From Clostridiaceae bacterium (GTDB lineage Bacteria; Bacillota; Clostridia; DSM-8532): 64,000 bases of DNA. Made by a program: the position numbers and the translations under genes. Under the pieces are notes generated by a model, which ran no database searches, was not told the origin of the DNA, and saw only the letters and a list, made by a program, of their open reading frames with translations. Location: the NCBI GenBank assembly GCA_012728015.1, contig JAAYFY010000037.1:1-64000 (forward strand), in the 5' to 3' direction. How positions within the stretch are numbered: position 1 is the stretch's first letter; every line of letters begins with the position of its first letter. Positions 26,491 through 34,619 of this stretch are shown in pieces.

Positions 26491-26555
26491 AAGTGTGGTG
26501 CTGTTGTACGGGCATTATTCCACAAAGGATTCCACAAAGGATGGAGCGTGTTGAT

Positions 26556-27425
26556 ATGTATTATGAATACAGCCTATACGCTGTGCCCACAATACTGGTT
26601 ACAGGATTGGCGGCTTGGCTGTACCTCAAATTGAGGGGACAAGCAGAGAGGGCAAGGACCAGGATATTGTTTTACGGCACAGCTATTGCCATCCTCATAG
26701 CATTGCTTATGCCTGTTACGGCAAGGCTGCTCTATCAACGGGCAGGACTCTCAGTTTTTGCTTCGCTGGCAGCGGCTTTCTTATCTCTTGCCATAGCGGC
26801 AGGCATTGTCCTGTTTCTTGCAAATATCATAATAACCGATAGGCAACAAGAAAAGGAAAAGGCATCAGGTTACATGGAGTCCGCCGGAGATGCCGCGAAA
26901 GAATCGGCGGTATCCCGTGAGAACTTACAGGCACCGCCTGAAGCGACTTATGATGACAAGGAGATACTGACCGAAGAATCCTATCTGGCTGAAATGCCTC
27001 ATGAAGACCTGCGGATACAGCCTGAAACATCCCGGGAGGACGTGCAGGATCTGCCGGAAACACCCCGGGAGGATCCTCAGATACTGCCTGAAGCGCCAGA
27101 GACCGGGGCAGAAATGGTTGACACGGTGCAGATTATTGATAAAATTGGAGATGATGAATTTATCTCTGCGCAGGATAATGCCGTTGATTTGCTGGATGCC
27201 GCCATGAAGTTTAAGATGGACGGCAATTATCCCCAAGCGGTTTCTTGCTACCGCAGGGCCTTGGAATACATACAGGACAAAGCGCTCTTGACCTGGGTAG
27301 TTATAGATTTATGCGGTTTGGCGAAGATTTTGAAAGATGATTCCATGATTCGAGAGATTTTGGATTACGAGAAGGGAAAAATGCTGGATTCTGGAATCGC
27401 AGACGAAATCTTGAACAATATTTGA
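26556..27425 (+). CDS. Membrane protein with 11-residue acidic repeats and a TPR-like end
   Basis: A 289-residue protein from the ATG at 26556. Three hydrophobic helices (about 8-25, 38-56, 68-92) are followed by a long acidic region. Within it, residues 150-182 are three copies of an 11-residue unit, EDLRIQPETSR, EDVQDLPETPR and EDPQILPEAPE, encoded by 33-base repeats at 27003-27101; two worn copies seem to precede them. The C-terminus (about 215-285, DAAMKFKMDGNYPQAVSCYRR) looks like one or two TPR helices pairs. I know no family. It probably faces the cytosol with its TPR. Confidence 0.65.
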   Translation: MYYEYSLYAVPTILVTGLAAWLYLKLRGQAERARTRILFYGTAIAILIALLMPVTARLLYQRAGLSVFASLAAAFLSLAIAAGIVLFLANIIITDRQQEKEKASGYMESAGDAAKESAVSRENLQAPPEATYDDKEILTEESYLAEMPHEDLRIQPETSREDVQDLPETPREDPQILPEAPETGAEMVDTVQIIDKIGDDEFISAQDNAVDLLDAAMKFKMDGNYPQAVSCYRRALEYIQDKALLTWVVIDLCGLAKILKDDSMIREILDYEKGKMLDSGIADEILNNI

Positions 27426-27552
27426 CAATTGTATTATTTTTCATTGAACTCGCCGGTTATTATTGTTATTATTAATAATGATAACTTATCTGATCCCGCT
27501 GTTGGAACGGGACAGCAATAAATTGCATAACCGCGTTAGGGGGTAGCTGGGG

Positions 27553-28524
27553 ATGAAAACCACTCAGCAAATTGTTGGACTACCCGTCATTAGTATTTCG
27601 GACGGAAATGAAATTGGCATGGTTAAAAATGTCATAATCAATGCCGCTAAGGGGACTGTGGATTTCTTTGTTATCGACAGCGGGGTGAGGTCCCTGGCGG
27701 GAGGTGTTATTCCAGCCGGAAGGGTTCTTGGTATAGGGGAATATGCCCTGACGATTCAGGAGCCAGACGACATCAGCGATATCGTGAAGATACCCGCAGC
27801 AATAGAACTGATCCAGAAGAATATCACAGTTAAGGGGACACGGGTTCTTACAAAGAAGGGAAGCCTTTTGGGCGAAACCGGAGACATCTACATCAATGAG
27901 GATGATGAGAGCTACGCGATAATCGGTGTTGAATTTATCCCCGGAAAACCCGATATGAAGAGTGGCATCATCCCGAGAAGCAGTATTATCACGTTCGGGA
28001 AAAACCTTCTGGTTGTTAATGACGATGTAATGGATATGATGCTGGAAGCTCCACATGATATCGATTCCCTGGCCGACCAGCAGGGAGGCGTTGAGGCAGC
28101 TGTGGAATACGCGCCCGGGGAAACAGGGGGAATGGATTTTTTTCTGAATGATTCGGCTTCCGTGGAGACCTCCGAGCCTGAAAATATCGGGCAGGATGCC
28201 GCGGAGGTTCCTGCCGGGGAACAGCAGGATGATCTTTTCAAGCTGGATAACGGCACTGAAGAGACTATCCCGGGCCAGGCCGAGCCAACGGCCTCCAATG
28301 CCGTCCAGGCCGAGGATCAGCCTAATGAGGCCGAAATGACCGCTGCGGAGCTTTTCGAATACAGGCAGAAACAGTATTTACTTGGCAAGAAGGTTACAAA
28401 AACCATTTACAGCAGTTCCGGAGGCATCATCGCTGAGGCCGGCGAGATCATTACCGAGAGCATGATAGATACGGTGAAACAGGAAGGTAAACTGATTGAA
28501 CTGGTCATGAACTACGAAGGATAA
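27553..28524 (+). CDS. PRC-barrel domain protein
   Basis: A 323-residue protein with two PRC-barrel domains: residues 5-75 (GLPVISISDGNEIGMVKNVII) and 88-155 (GTRVLTKKGSLLGETGDIYI). An acidic, Pro/Ala/Glu-rich linker (about 175-265) leads to a small C-terminal module (GGIIAEAGEIITESMIDTVK, about 290-315). PRC barrels occur in RimM and photosynthetic reaction centre H and often mediate protein contacts; multi-barrel clostridial proteins are uncharacterised. No signal peptide. The gene ends before a terminator and is likely a single unit. Confidence 0.82.
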   Translation: MKTTQQIVGLPVISISDGNEIGMVKNVIINAAKGTVDFFVIDSGVRSLAGGVIPAGRVLGIGEYALTIQEPDDISDIVKIPAAIELIQKNITVKGTRVLTKKGSLLGETGDIYINEDDESYAIIGVEFIPGKPDMKSGIIPRSSIITFGKNLLVVNDDVMDMMLEAPHDIDSLADQQGGVEAAVEYAPGETGGMDFFLNDSASVETSEPENIGQDAAEVPAGEQQDDLFKLDNGTEETIPGQAEPTASNAVQAEDQPNEAEMTAAELFEYRQKQYLLGKKVTKTIYSSSGGIIAEAGEIITESMIDTVKQEGKLIELVMNYEG

Positions 28525-28531
28525 CGCGACG

Positions 28532-28563
28532 AACCGGGTCAGGATTGCCTGATCCGGTTTTTT
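28532..28563 (+). terminator. Rho-independent terminator after the PRC-barrel gene
   Basis: Twelve-base stem (28532-28543 with 28548-28559) containing one G-T wobble, ATTG loop, six T. Confidence 0.85.
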
Positions 28564-28645
28564 GGACTGACGGGTGTTCCATGCGGGGCCATTTATAGTT
28601 TCCCTGTGTGGCGCCCATTCCAGAACCTCGGGTGGAGTGATACAA

Positions 28646-29944
28646 ATGCGGAAACAAACAAAAAAACCGGCATGGATTCTTTTTGTTCTGCTTCAGGCTC
28701 TTCTGGGATCATGCACAGGTATTTTTGCTTTGTCAGGATACCGGGTTAACACATTGCCGGATGACACATACGCAAAAGGTATCAATATCGGCGGTCTGGA
28801 TTTCCAGGAAGCGAAAGCCCGTCTTGAGGATTATAATAGTTTTCTCATGGACAAAGGCAGGGTGGAGATACTGGTTGGCCAGGACCGCCATATCATTTCC
28901 TATGATCAGATCGATGCCCGCATTGACGTGGAAAAAACCCTGGACAGGATCTTCGGCGAATTGTCGGGCAACGCAGTAAATACCCTTGTTACGGGCGGGA
29001 GTGCCGAAACGGTTCATGAACCCGTCGCTTCCTTTAATACAGGTAAGCTTTCAGCCGAAATCGAGAAGTTTTTCAGCCAATATAACCGGGAGCCGGTTCC
29101 CGATTCATACAGGATTGAGGACGGCGAACTTGTATACTCTCCCGAAATAAGCGGCGTCAGGGTAGATTACGCGGCCCTGGTGGAAAGAATAGGCGCGCAT
29201 ATTAACTCTCTGAGCCAGGAAGCGGTGGAAATCCGGCAGGATGATCCTGAAGTATTTGCCGCTGTTACCTCCGACCCCAAAGAAAAAGATGAAGTGTACA
29301 GGTTTGTTGTTTCCAGCTCCAGAATAAGGCTTGGTGAGACCGACAGGAATACCGAGGAAGAGATTTTGGAGGGGCTCAACGGGAGTATTATCCCGCCGGG
29401 AGAGATGGTACAACTGTCCAAAATGCTTGATCTGAGCGGCCTGGCGCTGGAAGGCAGGCAGGACCTGGTCAACCGGGCAGCAACAGCGGTATACCAGGCT
29501 TTCCTGCCCATAAAGGGTATAACGCCGATAAACAGGAGGCCTTCAGAGATAGTTCTGCCCTACTCGGAACCGGGTCTTGAGACGGTAATTTGCGGAGAGA
29601 ACGGCGACCTGGTACTTGAAAACGCAACGGGACAATCCCTCATGCTCCTTTGCGAGATAAAGGATAAGTCCCTTTGCTGCTATGTGGTTTCACCCGGGAA
29701 CATACCTGGTGGTGTTCTTATAGCGCATAAAAAGGATGTTGTGGAACCTCCCGTCATCTACTCGGTGAGCAGTGAGCTCAATAAAGGCGAAACCAGGGTT
29801 GTATCCGAAGGGCAAGAAGGCTTTACCATCCAGGTGGAGCGCATTATTGGCAACGACAGGGAAACACTGTATACCGACAGGTACGATCCCGTCAGCCGGC
29901 TGGTGGAAGTGGGCGACAGCCCGCTGCAGAAAAGTCCGAAATAA
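28646..29944 (+). CDS. YoaR/VanW-like exported protein
   Basis: A 432-residue protein; the ATG at 28646 follows GGTGGAGTG. A signal anchor (about 9-32) is followed by a YoaR-like putative peptidoglycan-binding domain (about 40-200; GINIGGLDFQEAKARL, DDPEVFAAVTSD), then a VanW-like region (about 225-350) that lacks the usual FN-x-TG core, and a C-terminal G5-like strand region (about 365-420). The domain order matches the common clostridial YoaR-VanW-G5 architecture but the VanW part is diverged, hence the moderate confidence. It converges with sleB, with only 18 bases between the stop codons. Confidence 0.7.
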   Translation: MRKQTKKPAWILFVLLQALLGSCTGIFALSGYRVNTLPDDTYAKGINIGGLDFQEAKARLEDYNSFLMDKGRVEILVGQDRHIISYDQIDARIDVEKTLDRIFGELSGNAVNTLVTGGSAETVHEPVASFNTGKLSAEIEKFFSQYNREPVPDSYRIEDGELVYSPEISGVRVDYAALVERIGAHINSLSQEAVEIRQDDPEVFAAVTSDPKEKDEVYRFVVSSSRIRLGETDRNTEEEILEGLNGSIIPPGEMVQLSKMLDLSGLALEGRQDLVNRAATAVYQAFLPIKGITPINRRPSEIVLPYSEPGLETVICGENGDLVLENATGQSLMLLCEIKDKSLCCYVVSPGNIPGGVLIAHKKDVVEPPVIYSVSSELNKGETRVVSEGQEGFTIQVERIIGNDRETLYTDRYDPVSRLVEVGDSPLQKSPK

Positions 29945-29962
29945 CACGCCGGTTTGTTTTCC

Positions 29963-30646
29963 TTATTTTGCGAAGTTGTGCTTTCCGATCCTGGTGACAA
30001 TGGGTCTGCTCCATATCCACTTGCTGGTCGCCGTTACCGGATTGTAATAGTAAATGCAGCCATAGGTGGGGTCCCAGCCATTCATGGCATCCCGCGCCGC
30101 CTTTATTGCGCTGGCGCTGGGCTCCAGGTTTATCTGCCCGTCCCTTACGCAATCAAACGCCCCGGGCTGGTATACAACACCGGGAATGCTGTTGGGAAAA
30201 CGGCTGTCCTTAACCCTGTTCAATACTACCGCCCCAACGGCCACCATGCCCTCATAGGGCTCTCCCCGGGCTTCCGCATGGATGACATGGGCAAGAAGGT
30301 CCAGGTTTTTATCTGCAGGCGTACTGGCGGCAGGGAATATACCCATGGCTGCCAGTGTTTGTTTTCCGGCAATTCCGTCTACCTTGAGGCCGTTTTTCGC
30401 CTGGAACCAACGGACGGCCCTGTATGTCTGGTAGCCATATTTGCCGTCTACCGCACCTTTATAATACCCCCAATTTTTCAGTTTCCTCTGGATCTGGATG
30501 ACTTCCTGCCCGCTGGAACCGTAATAGGAAAGGGCAGCCCTGTGGTATTCCTGGATTTCCATAGCCCGCGTGGAGCCGGTAAGTCCGGCGATGAGGACTA
30601 TGAATAAAACAAAACAGACCCATGCGTAGACCACATGCTTTTTCAT
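29963..30646 (-). CDS. sleB: Spore-cortex lytic enzyme SleB
   Basis: A 227-residue germination hydrolase. Signal peptide about 1-27; a PG_binding_1 domain about 43-103 (GQEVIQIQRKLKNWGYY...VRWFQAKNGL); SleB/CwlJ catalytic domain about 118-225, with the catalytic Glu in HAEARGEP and the conserved VVLNRV, YQPGAFD and YYYNPVTATSKWIW segments. The ATG at 30646 (minus strand) follows GGGAGGTG. SleB is a lytic transglycosylase that recognises muramic-delta-lactam, which CwlD helps make. Its usual partner YpeB does not follow. Three small genes on the same strand lie just upstream and may be in the same transcript. Confidence 0.93.
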   Translation of the reverse strand: MKKHVVYAWVCFVLFIVLIAGLTGSTRAMEIQEYHRAALSYYGSSGQEVIQIQRKLKNWGYYKGAVDGKYGYQTYRAVRWFQAKNGLKVDGIAGKQTLAAMGIFPAASTPADKNLDLLAHVIHAEARGEPYEGMVAVGAVVLNRVKDSRFPNSIPGVVYQPGAFDCVRDGQINLEPSASAIKAARDAMNGWDPTYGCIYYYNPVTATSKWIWSRPIVTRIGKHNFAK

Positions 30647-30715
30647 GAGCACCTCCCGACTCAAGTATTCATGATCAAAGCATCTGCAAAAGACAAAAAA
30701 ATATGCATGGGCCTG

Positions 30716-30967
30716 TCAGCGGCCGAAGAGGTTCAGGTCGAGGCCGCTTATGAATATCAGTATCAGGATTCCGAGCAACAGCTTATCGTTGCAGGAGTTG
30801 TCTGTAAGCAGCAGGACGATAATGACCAGGAGAATGATATCGTCCTGCTTTAGGTTTTTCAAAAATGAAGGCGCCGATGAGTGCCGGTGAAGGTCTGCCG
30901 AGCCATGTTTTGGGAGGTTTTCAGGAACATTCGGGAAGGGGATGGCCTTTAGACCCTTTGTTTCCAC
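30716..30967 (-). CDS. Small protein with hydrophobic C-terminal half (83 aa)
   Basis: An 83-residue protein with a GTG start (30967-30965) three bases after the stop of the preceding gene and preceded by GAGGGGTG, so translation is probably coupled. The N-terminal half is polar and Pro/His-rich; the C-terminal half has two short hydrophobic stretches (DIILLVIIVLLLTD and LLLGILILIFISGL) split by NSCNDK, a likely hairpin in the membrane. I recognise no family. It sits 69 bases upstream of sleB on the same strand. Confidence 0.6.
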   Translation of the reverse strand: METKGLKAIPFPNVPENLPKHGSADLHRHSSAPSFLKNLKQDDIILLVIIVLLLTDNSCNDKLLLGILILIFISGLDLNLFGR

Positions 30968-30970
30968 TAT

Positions 30971-31342
30971 TCACTCACCCCTCGGTCCGGATTGATTCTG
31001 TGGTGTGATAGCGCTGATGACAGCCACTATTTTAAGAAGCTGTATACACGATGCGCAGCTGGATTGCCTCGCCGGGCTGAGAAACGGCTGTATGGAATAA
31101 AGAAGGTTTATTCTCGAATCTGAAACATTGTTGAATGAGTCGATCATTTCCCGTGCCTTTGACAGGATGCCGAGGTTATCCCGCATTGTGTCAGGGTTAT
31201 AGGTTTGTGCCAAAGAAGAACCCGGATCGGGTTGATGGGGTTGGGCGCTTTCCTGTGCGCTATCACCGGGATCGGGAGCATTCTGCGAAGCTCCAAACAT
31301 CTGGGCGATCTGCCTGATTGCCTTATCCAGATCATCTGCCAT
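30971..31342 (-). CDS. Small helical protein with a conserved-looking C-terminus (123 aa)
   Basis: A 123-residue protein in three parts: a helical start (DDLDKAIRQIAQMFG), a Pro/Gln/Ser-rich linker (about 20-48), and a helical end containing RINLLYSIQPFLSPARQ and a Cys pair (CASC). The last part resembles a pattern in small clostridial proteins of unknown role, from memory and unverified. It is the middle gene of a three-gene set, 18 bases after the 102-aa gene and three bases before the 83-aa gene. Confidence 0.6.
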   Translation of the reverse strand: MADDLDKAIRQIAQMFGASQNAPDPGDSAQESAQPHQPDPGSSLAQTYNPDTMRDNLGILSKAREMIDSFNNVSDSRINLLYSIQPFLSPARQSSCASCIQLLKIVAVISAITPQNQSGPRGE

Positions 31343-31360
31343 GAATATCGCCTCCCACAG

Positions 31361-31669
31361 CTATTTCAGCATCTGCTTGATCCGCTGCGCGATGACCGCC
31401 CCGTCCGGTCCCAGCACCTGGATCAGCTTCTGCAGGTCCCTTTCGGTAATGCTTCCCTTTAACTCATCTATGCTGATGCCCATTTGTCTCAGCCTGGCCG
31501 GATTGTACTCTTCCATTTTTGCCAGGATCTCATCCCTGTCTATATTGCCGAGTCTTTTCCTCAGCTCCTGCGGGCTCTCGGTCCGCAGCATCTCCAGGAC
31601 CTTCTCGAGTTTTTTTCTTGCGATCCTTCCATCGATCTTGTCAAACAAGCTATAGCTACCACCTGGCAT
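31361..31669 (-). CDS. Small charged helical protein (102 aa)
   Basis: A 102-residue soluble protein rich in Arg, Lys, Glu and Leu, predicted all helical, with repeated IDRDEILAKMEEY and ITERDLQKLIQVLG helices. I start at the second ATG (31669) because the AGGTG RBS sits nine bases before it; an ATG at 31675 would be too close. First of three small genes ending at sleB. CATACAAT (31710-31703, minus strand) upstream equals the sigma-E -10 consensus, though no good -35 is seen. Function unknown. Confidence 0.6.
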   Translation of the reverse strand: MPGGSYSLFDKIDGRIARKKLEKVLEMLRTESPQELRKRLGNIDRDEILAKMEEYNPARLRQMGISIDELKGSITERDLQKLIQVLGPDGAVIAQRIKQMLK

Positions 31670-31702
31670 TGGCATTCACCTGCCGAACAGTCTCTGTATT
31701 CA

Positions 31703-31710
31703 ATTGTATG
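31703..31710 (-). promoter_or_regulatory. Sigma-E-like -10 upstream of the small-gene trio
   Basis: Minus-strand CATACAAT, identical to the sigma-E -10 consensus CATACAMT, 34 bases before the first small gene. The -35 region (GCAACAA) is a poor match, so this is only suggestive of mother-cell expression. Confidence 0.3.
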
Positions 31711-31729
31711 CGATTAGACCCCGTTTGTT

Positions 31730-31764
31730 GCAAAAAGAAACCGGGCTGTATCATAAGCCCGGTT
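31730..31764 (-). terminator. Rho-independent terminator of argD
   Basis: Stem AACCGGGCT/AGCCCGGTT (31764-31756 and 31747-31739 on the minus strand) with an eight-base loop, then TCTTTTTG. It separates argD from the small-gene trio. Confidence 0.82.
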
Positions 31765-31786
31765 CTAATGCGGCATTACGCGGTTA

Positions 31787-32992
31787 TCAGGAGTGAAGCC
31801 CTTCCCGGGCCAGAATACTCCCGAATACTGGTATGAATTCATCAATATCCTGTTTTGTGATTATGAGCGGCGGAAGCAGGCGGATAATGCTGTCTCCCAC
31901 AATGCCCGCCAGGAACCCCTGTTCAAGGCATTTTGCGTTAACAGCCTTTGCCGCCGGCTTTGTCAGTTCTATCCCGATCATCAGTCCTTTTCCGCGTACC
32001 TCTTTGATCAAGGGATTTTCTTTTTTCAGCCTGTTGAGCGAATCCACCAGGTACTGCCCCATACGCTCCGAGTTTTCGCAGAGTTTTTCGTTGAGAATGG
32101 TGGAAAGGACGGCATAACCTGCCCGGCATGCCAGGGGATTTCCGCCGAAAGTGGACCCGTGGTCTCCGGGTTCAAAGGCGCTGGCCACAGAATCCTTGGC
32201 GCAGAGCGCGCCGATGGGGAATCCGCCGGCCAGGCCCTTGGCCAGGGTAAAGATATCGGGCTCAACGCCATAGTGCTGGTAGCCAAAAAGCTTCCCGGTC
32301 CTGCCCAGGCCGCACTGCACTTCGTCGAAGATCAGGAGTATATCCTTCCGGTCGCATAGTTCGCGAACTCCGCGAATGTACTCGTGTGTGGTGGGGTTCA
32401 CGCCGCTTTCCCCCTGGATCGGTTCAAGCATAACCGCGCAGGTGTGCGGATTTATAGCCTTTTCGAGAGCATCAAGGTCGTTTATTGGAACGCTGAGGAA
32501 CTTTGGGGTCAGGGGGCAGTAATCCTTATGGTACTTCTCCTGCCCCGTAGCCGCGAGGGTTGCAAGAGTCCTGCCATGGAACGATTTTTCCAGAGTGATG
32601 ATCTCATACTTCTCCGGATAACCCTTTTTTCTGAAATAGAGACGTGCCAGCTTTATGGCACCCTCATTGGCCTCAGCGCCCGAATTGGCGAAAAATACCT
32701 TGTCGGCGCAAGAATTCTCCGCGATGAGACGTGCCAGCTTTGCCTGGCTCTCAATATAATACAGGTTGGAGCAATGTATAAGTTTTGATGCCTGGTCGGT
32801 GATAGCATGGACCAGGGCGGAATGTGAATGCCCCAGCACACTGACCGCTATTCCCGCAAGGAGGTCGGTGTATCTCTTTCCGTCTATATCCCACAGATAC
32901 ATCCCTTCTCCTCTCTCAAAGCACACCGGAGCCCGGTTAAAGGTGTTCATGTAATACTTCCTGTCCATTTCAACGATTTCGTTCAGTCGCAT
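31787..32992 (-). CDS. argD: Acetylornithine aminotransferase
   Basis: A class III PLP aminotransferase (401 aa) making N-acetylornithine from N-acetylglutamate semialdehyde in arginine synthesis. The ATG at 32992 follows AAGGAGGTG. Motifs include NSGAEANEGAIKLAR, SFHGRTLATLAATGQ, the LIFDEVQCGLGRTG stretch and the PLP-binding Lys in TLAKGLAGGFPIGA (about residue 250). SAM-synthetase or lysine-pathway use is possible, but two ARG boxes over its promoter fix the arginine role. It stands alone, without argB, argC or argJ nearby, and is divergent from the V-ATPase operon. Confidence 0.95.
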   Translation of the reverse strand: MRLNEIVEMDRKYYMNTFNRAPVCFERGEGMYLWDIDGKRYTDLLAGIAVSVLGHSHSALVHAITDQASKLIHCSNLYYIESQAKLARLIAENSCADKVFFANSGAEANEGAIKLARLYFRKKGYPEKYEIITLEKSFHGRTLATLAATGQEKYHKDYCPLTPKFLSVPINDLDALEKAINPHTCAVMLEPIQGESGVNPTTHEYIRGVRELCDRKDILLIFDEVQCGLGRTGKLFGYQHYGVEPDIFTLAKGLAGGFPIGALCAKDSVASAFEPGDHGSTFGGNPLACRAGYAVLSTILNEKLCENSERMGQYLVDSLNRLKKENPLIKEVRGKGLMIGIELTKPAAKAVNAKCLEQGFLAGIVGDSIIRLLPPLIITKQDIDEFIPVFGSILAREGLHS

Positions 32993-33009
32993 GGGCGACA
33001 CCTCCTTGA

Positions 33010-33044
33010 TTAATAAATATACACTATTGTGCATAAATATGCAA
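33010..33044 (-). promoter_or_regulatory. argD promoter overlapped by two ARG boxes
   Basis: On the minus strand, TTGCAT (33044-33039), 17-base spacer, TATATT (33021-33016). ARG box 1, TGCATAAATATGCA (33030-33043), fits TGNATWWWWATNCA exactly and covers the -35; box 2, TTAATAAATATACA (33010-33023), has one mismatch and covers the -10. Box starts are 20 bp apart. This predicts repression by an ArgR/AhrC hexamer with arginine. Confidence 0.85.
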
Positions 33045-33128
33045 TACTGTACTTTATGACATACAAAGCCGTCAAAAAAGCCTCCATATTGTATATTTAA
33101 CAATATTAAAGATGATTTGTGTATATGA

Positions 33129-33134
33129 TATAAT
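33129..33134 (+). promoter_or_regulatory. Candidate -10 element for the V-ATPase operon
   Basis: TATAAT 80 bases before the first V-ATPase gene, in the divergent region shared with argD. No convincing -35 is visible at 17 bases. Confidence 0.35.
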
Positions 33135-33213
33135 TGACGGGCAGGTGAGATTTGTTTTATCAGATCATAATATGGGTCTTAAGGGTAACTATGATATAAA
33201 TGAGGGCTGAAAC

Positions 33214-33540
33214 ATGAACGGCAGTATGGAAAACATCGTCAAGCGCATTATTGAGCTGGAGCATAGCGCCAGGAACCAGATCAGGCTGGGTGAAGATGAG
33301 GCCCAAGGGATCGGTCAGTCCGCCCTGGAAGAGTGTCGGAAGATGGAAGCCAGTATCATGGAAATGGCTGAAAACAAGATACAACAGATTCAGGCAAAGG
33401 GAAACAGGGATAAAGAGGACAGGATCATACGCATCTATGAGGATACTGCCCTGAAAATGCGCTTGATGGAAGAGAACGCTGAACAAAACCGAAAAAAGTG
33501 GGAAGATGAAATCTTCCACCGTATCATCAGGGGTGAATAA
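33214..33540 (+). CDS. V-type ATPase subunit H/G (peripheral stalk)
   Basis: A 108-residue, highly charged, single long coiled coil (ELEHSARNQIRLGEDEAQ, continuing to the end). It matches the G/H (NtpF-like) peripheral-stalk subunit that pairs with subunit E to brace the V1 head against subunit I. It is the first gene of a nine-gene operon and its stop abuts the ATG of the C-subunit gene. The family is identified mainly by position and coiled-coil form. Confidence 0.8.
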   Translation: MNGSMENIVKRIIELEHSARNQIRLGEDEAQGIGQSALEECRKMEASIMEMAENKIQQIQAKGNRDKEDRIIRIYEDTALKMRLMEENAEQNRKKWEDEIFHRIIRGE

Positions 33541-34598
33541 TGCTGTTTTCGGCTATTAAGTACGGCGCTGTGTCCGGAAAAGCACGGGCTATGGCTGGAA
33601 AGTTCCTCAAGCCGAGCGATTATCAGGGAATCGTGCAGAAGAAGAGCGTGAGCGAAGTTGCGGCCTACCTAAAGTATAATACCGGTTATTCCGCGGTCCT
33701 GGCTGATATCAACGAAGCCGAAATCCGCAGAGGAGAATTGGAAAACATCCTCAAGCTTCAATATATCAATGATTATGAAAAACTCATGCGCTTTTCCAGC
33801 GGCAGCCAAAAGGATTTTATCAGCCTGCTCTACCTTAAGATGGAGATTGAAAGCATAAAGCTGCTTTTAAGGATATTTGAAGCCGGGAATGCCCATCCGT
33901 CCCTGCTGGAGGAGTCCTTGCCATTTCTAACACGGTATGTTGATCTGGATATACAAAAACTTGCATTATCCAGGAACCTTGAGGAGTTCATCGCCGGGCT
34001 CAGCGGAACCGATTATGCCGAGGCAATGCGCCCTTATGTTTCCATGGACCAGGACACCCGGCTCTTTCACTTGGAAATGGCCCTGGACCTCTACTATTTG
34101 CGTAAGGTTCTGGACATGTCCACCGGCCTCCTGCGCGGAAGCGACAGGCAGATCGCCATGGAATTGAACGGCATAGAGATCGATGTATTCAATATCTTCT
34201 GGATTTACAGGATTAAAAGGTATTACAGTTTCGACAAGGAACTGATATATACCTATATAATTCCTTACTGGTACAGGATCAAGCGCGCTGACATAGATGG
34301 GCTGATTTCTGCCAAAGACACCGATGAGTTTTGCCGGGTGCTTGCCAGGACGCCCTATGCCGGGTTTTTCGCCGACGAGGAACCGGGGGCTTTCGAGCGG
34401 CGCTATAATGATTTTCTGTATGAGATCCACAGAAAACGGTTTATCCAGCAGCCCTTCTCGGTTGCGTGCATTATATCGTACCTTAAACTGAAGGAATTCG
34501 AACTTAACAATATTGTCTCCATCATAGAGGGAATCAGGTACAGTTTCCCGCCGGAAGAGATCGGTAAGTTTATCACGGGCATCAGGTCAGACTCCTGA
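33540..34598 (+). CDS. V-type ATPase subunit C/d
   Basis: A 352-residue all-helical V-ATPase C (NtpC, eukaryotic d) protein that caps the K-subunit ring and links it to the central stalk D-F. Typical features are the N-terminal YGAVSGKARAMAGKFL, the repeated pattern of three-helix units and ISYLKLKEFELNNI near the C-terminus. It begins one base inside the stop of the H subunit gene. In Enterococcus this gene follows E; here it comes second, before subunit I. Confidence 0.92.
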   Translation: MLFSAIKYGAVSGKARAMAGKFLKPSDYQGIVQKKSVSEVAAYLKYNTGYSAVLADINEAEIRRGELENILKLQYINDYEKLMRFSSGSQKDFISLLYLKMEIESIKLLLRIFEAGNAHPSLLEESLPFLTRYVDLDIQKLALSRNLEEFIAGLSGTDYAEAMRPYVSMDQDTRLFHLEMALDLYYLRKVLDMSTGLLRGSDRQIAMELNGIEIDVFNIFWIYRIKRYYSFDKELIYTYIIPYWYRIKRADIDGLISAKDTDEFCRVLARTPYAGFFADEEPGAFERRYNDFLYEIHRKRFIQQPFSVACIISYLKLKEFELNNIVSIIEGIRYSFPPEEIGKFITGIRSDS

Positions 34599-34619
34599 GG
34601 AAGGGAAGTGTAAAGCTTT

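Noticed and set aside
29954-30607. Plus-strand frame of 217 codons opposite sleB
   Set aside because: sleB is unambiguous on the other strand; the plus frame has no start signal and no family features.
32993-33103. Longer N-terminus for ArgD
   Set aside because: The added 37 codons run through the ARG boxes and promoter; the ATG at 32992 has a perfect RBS.
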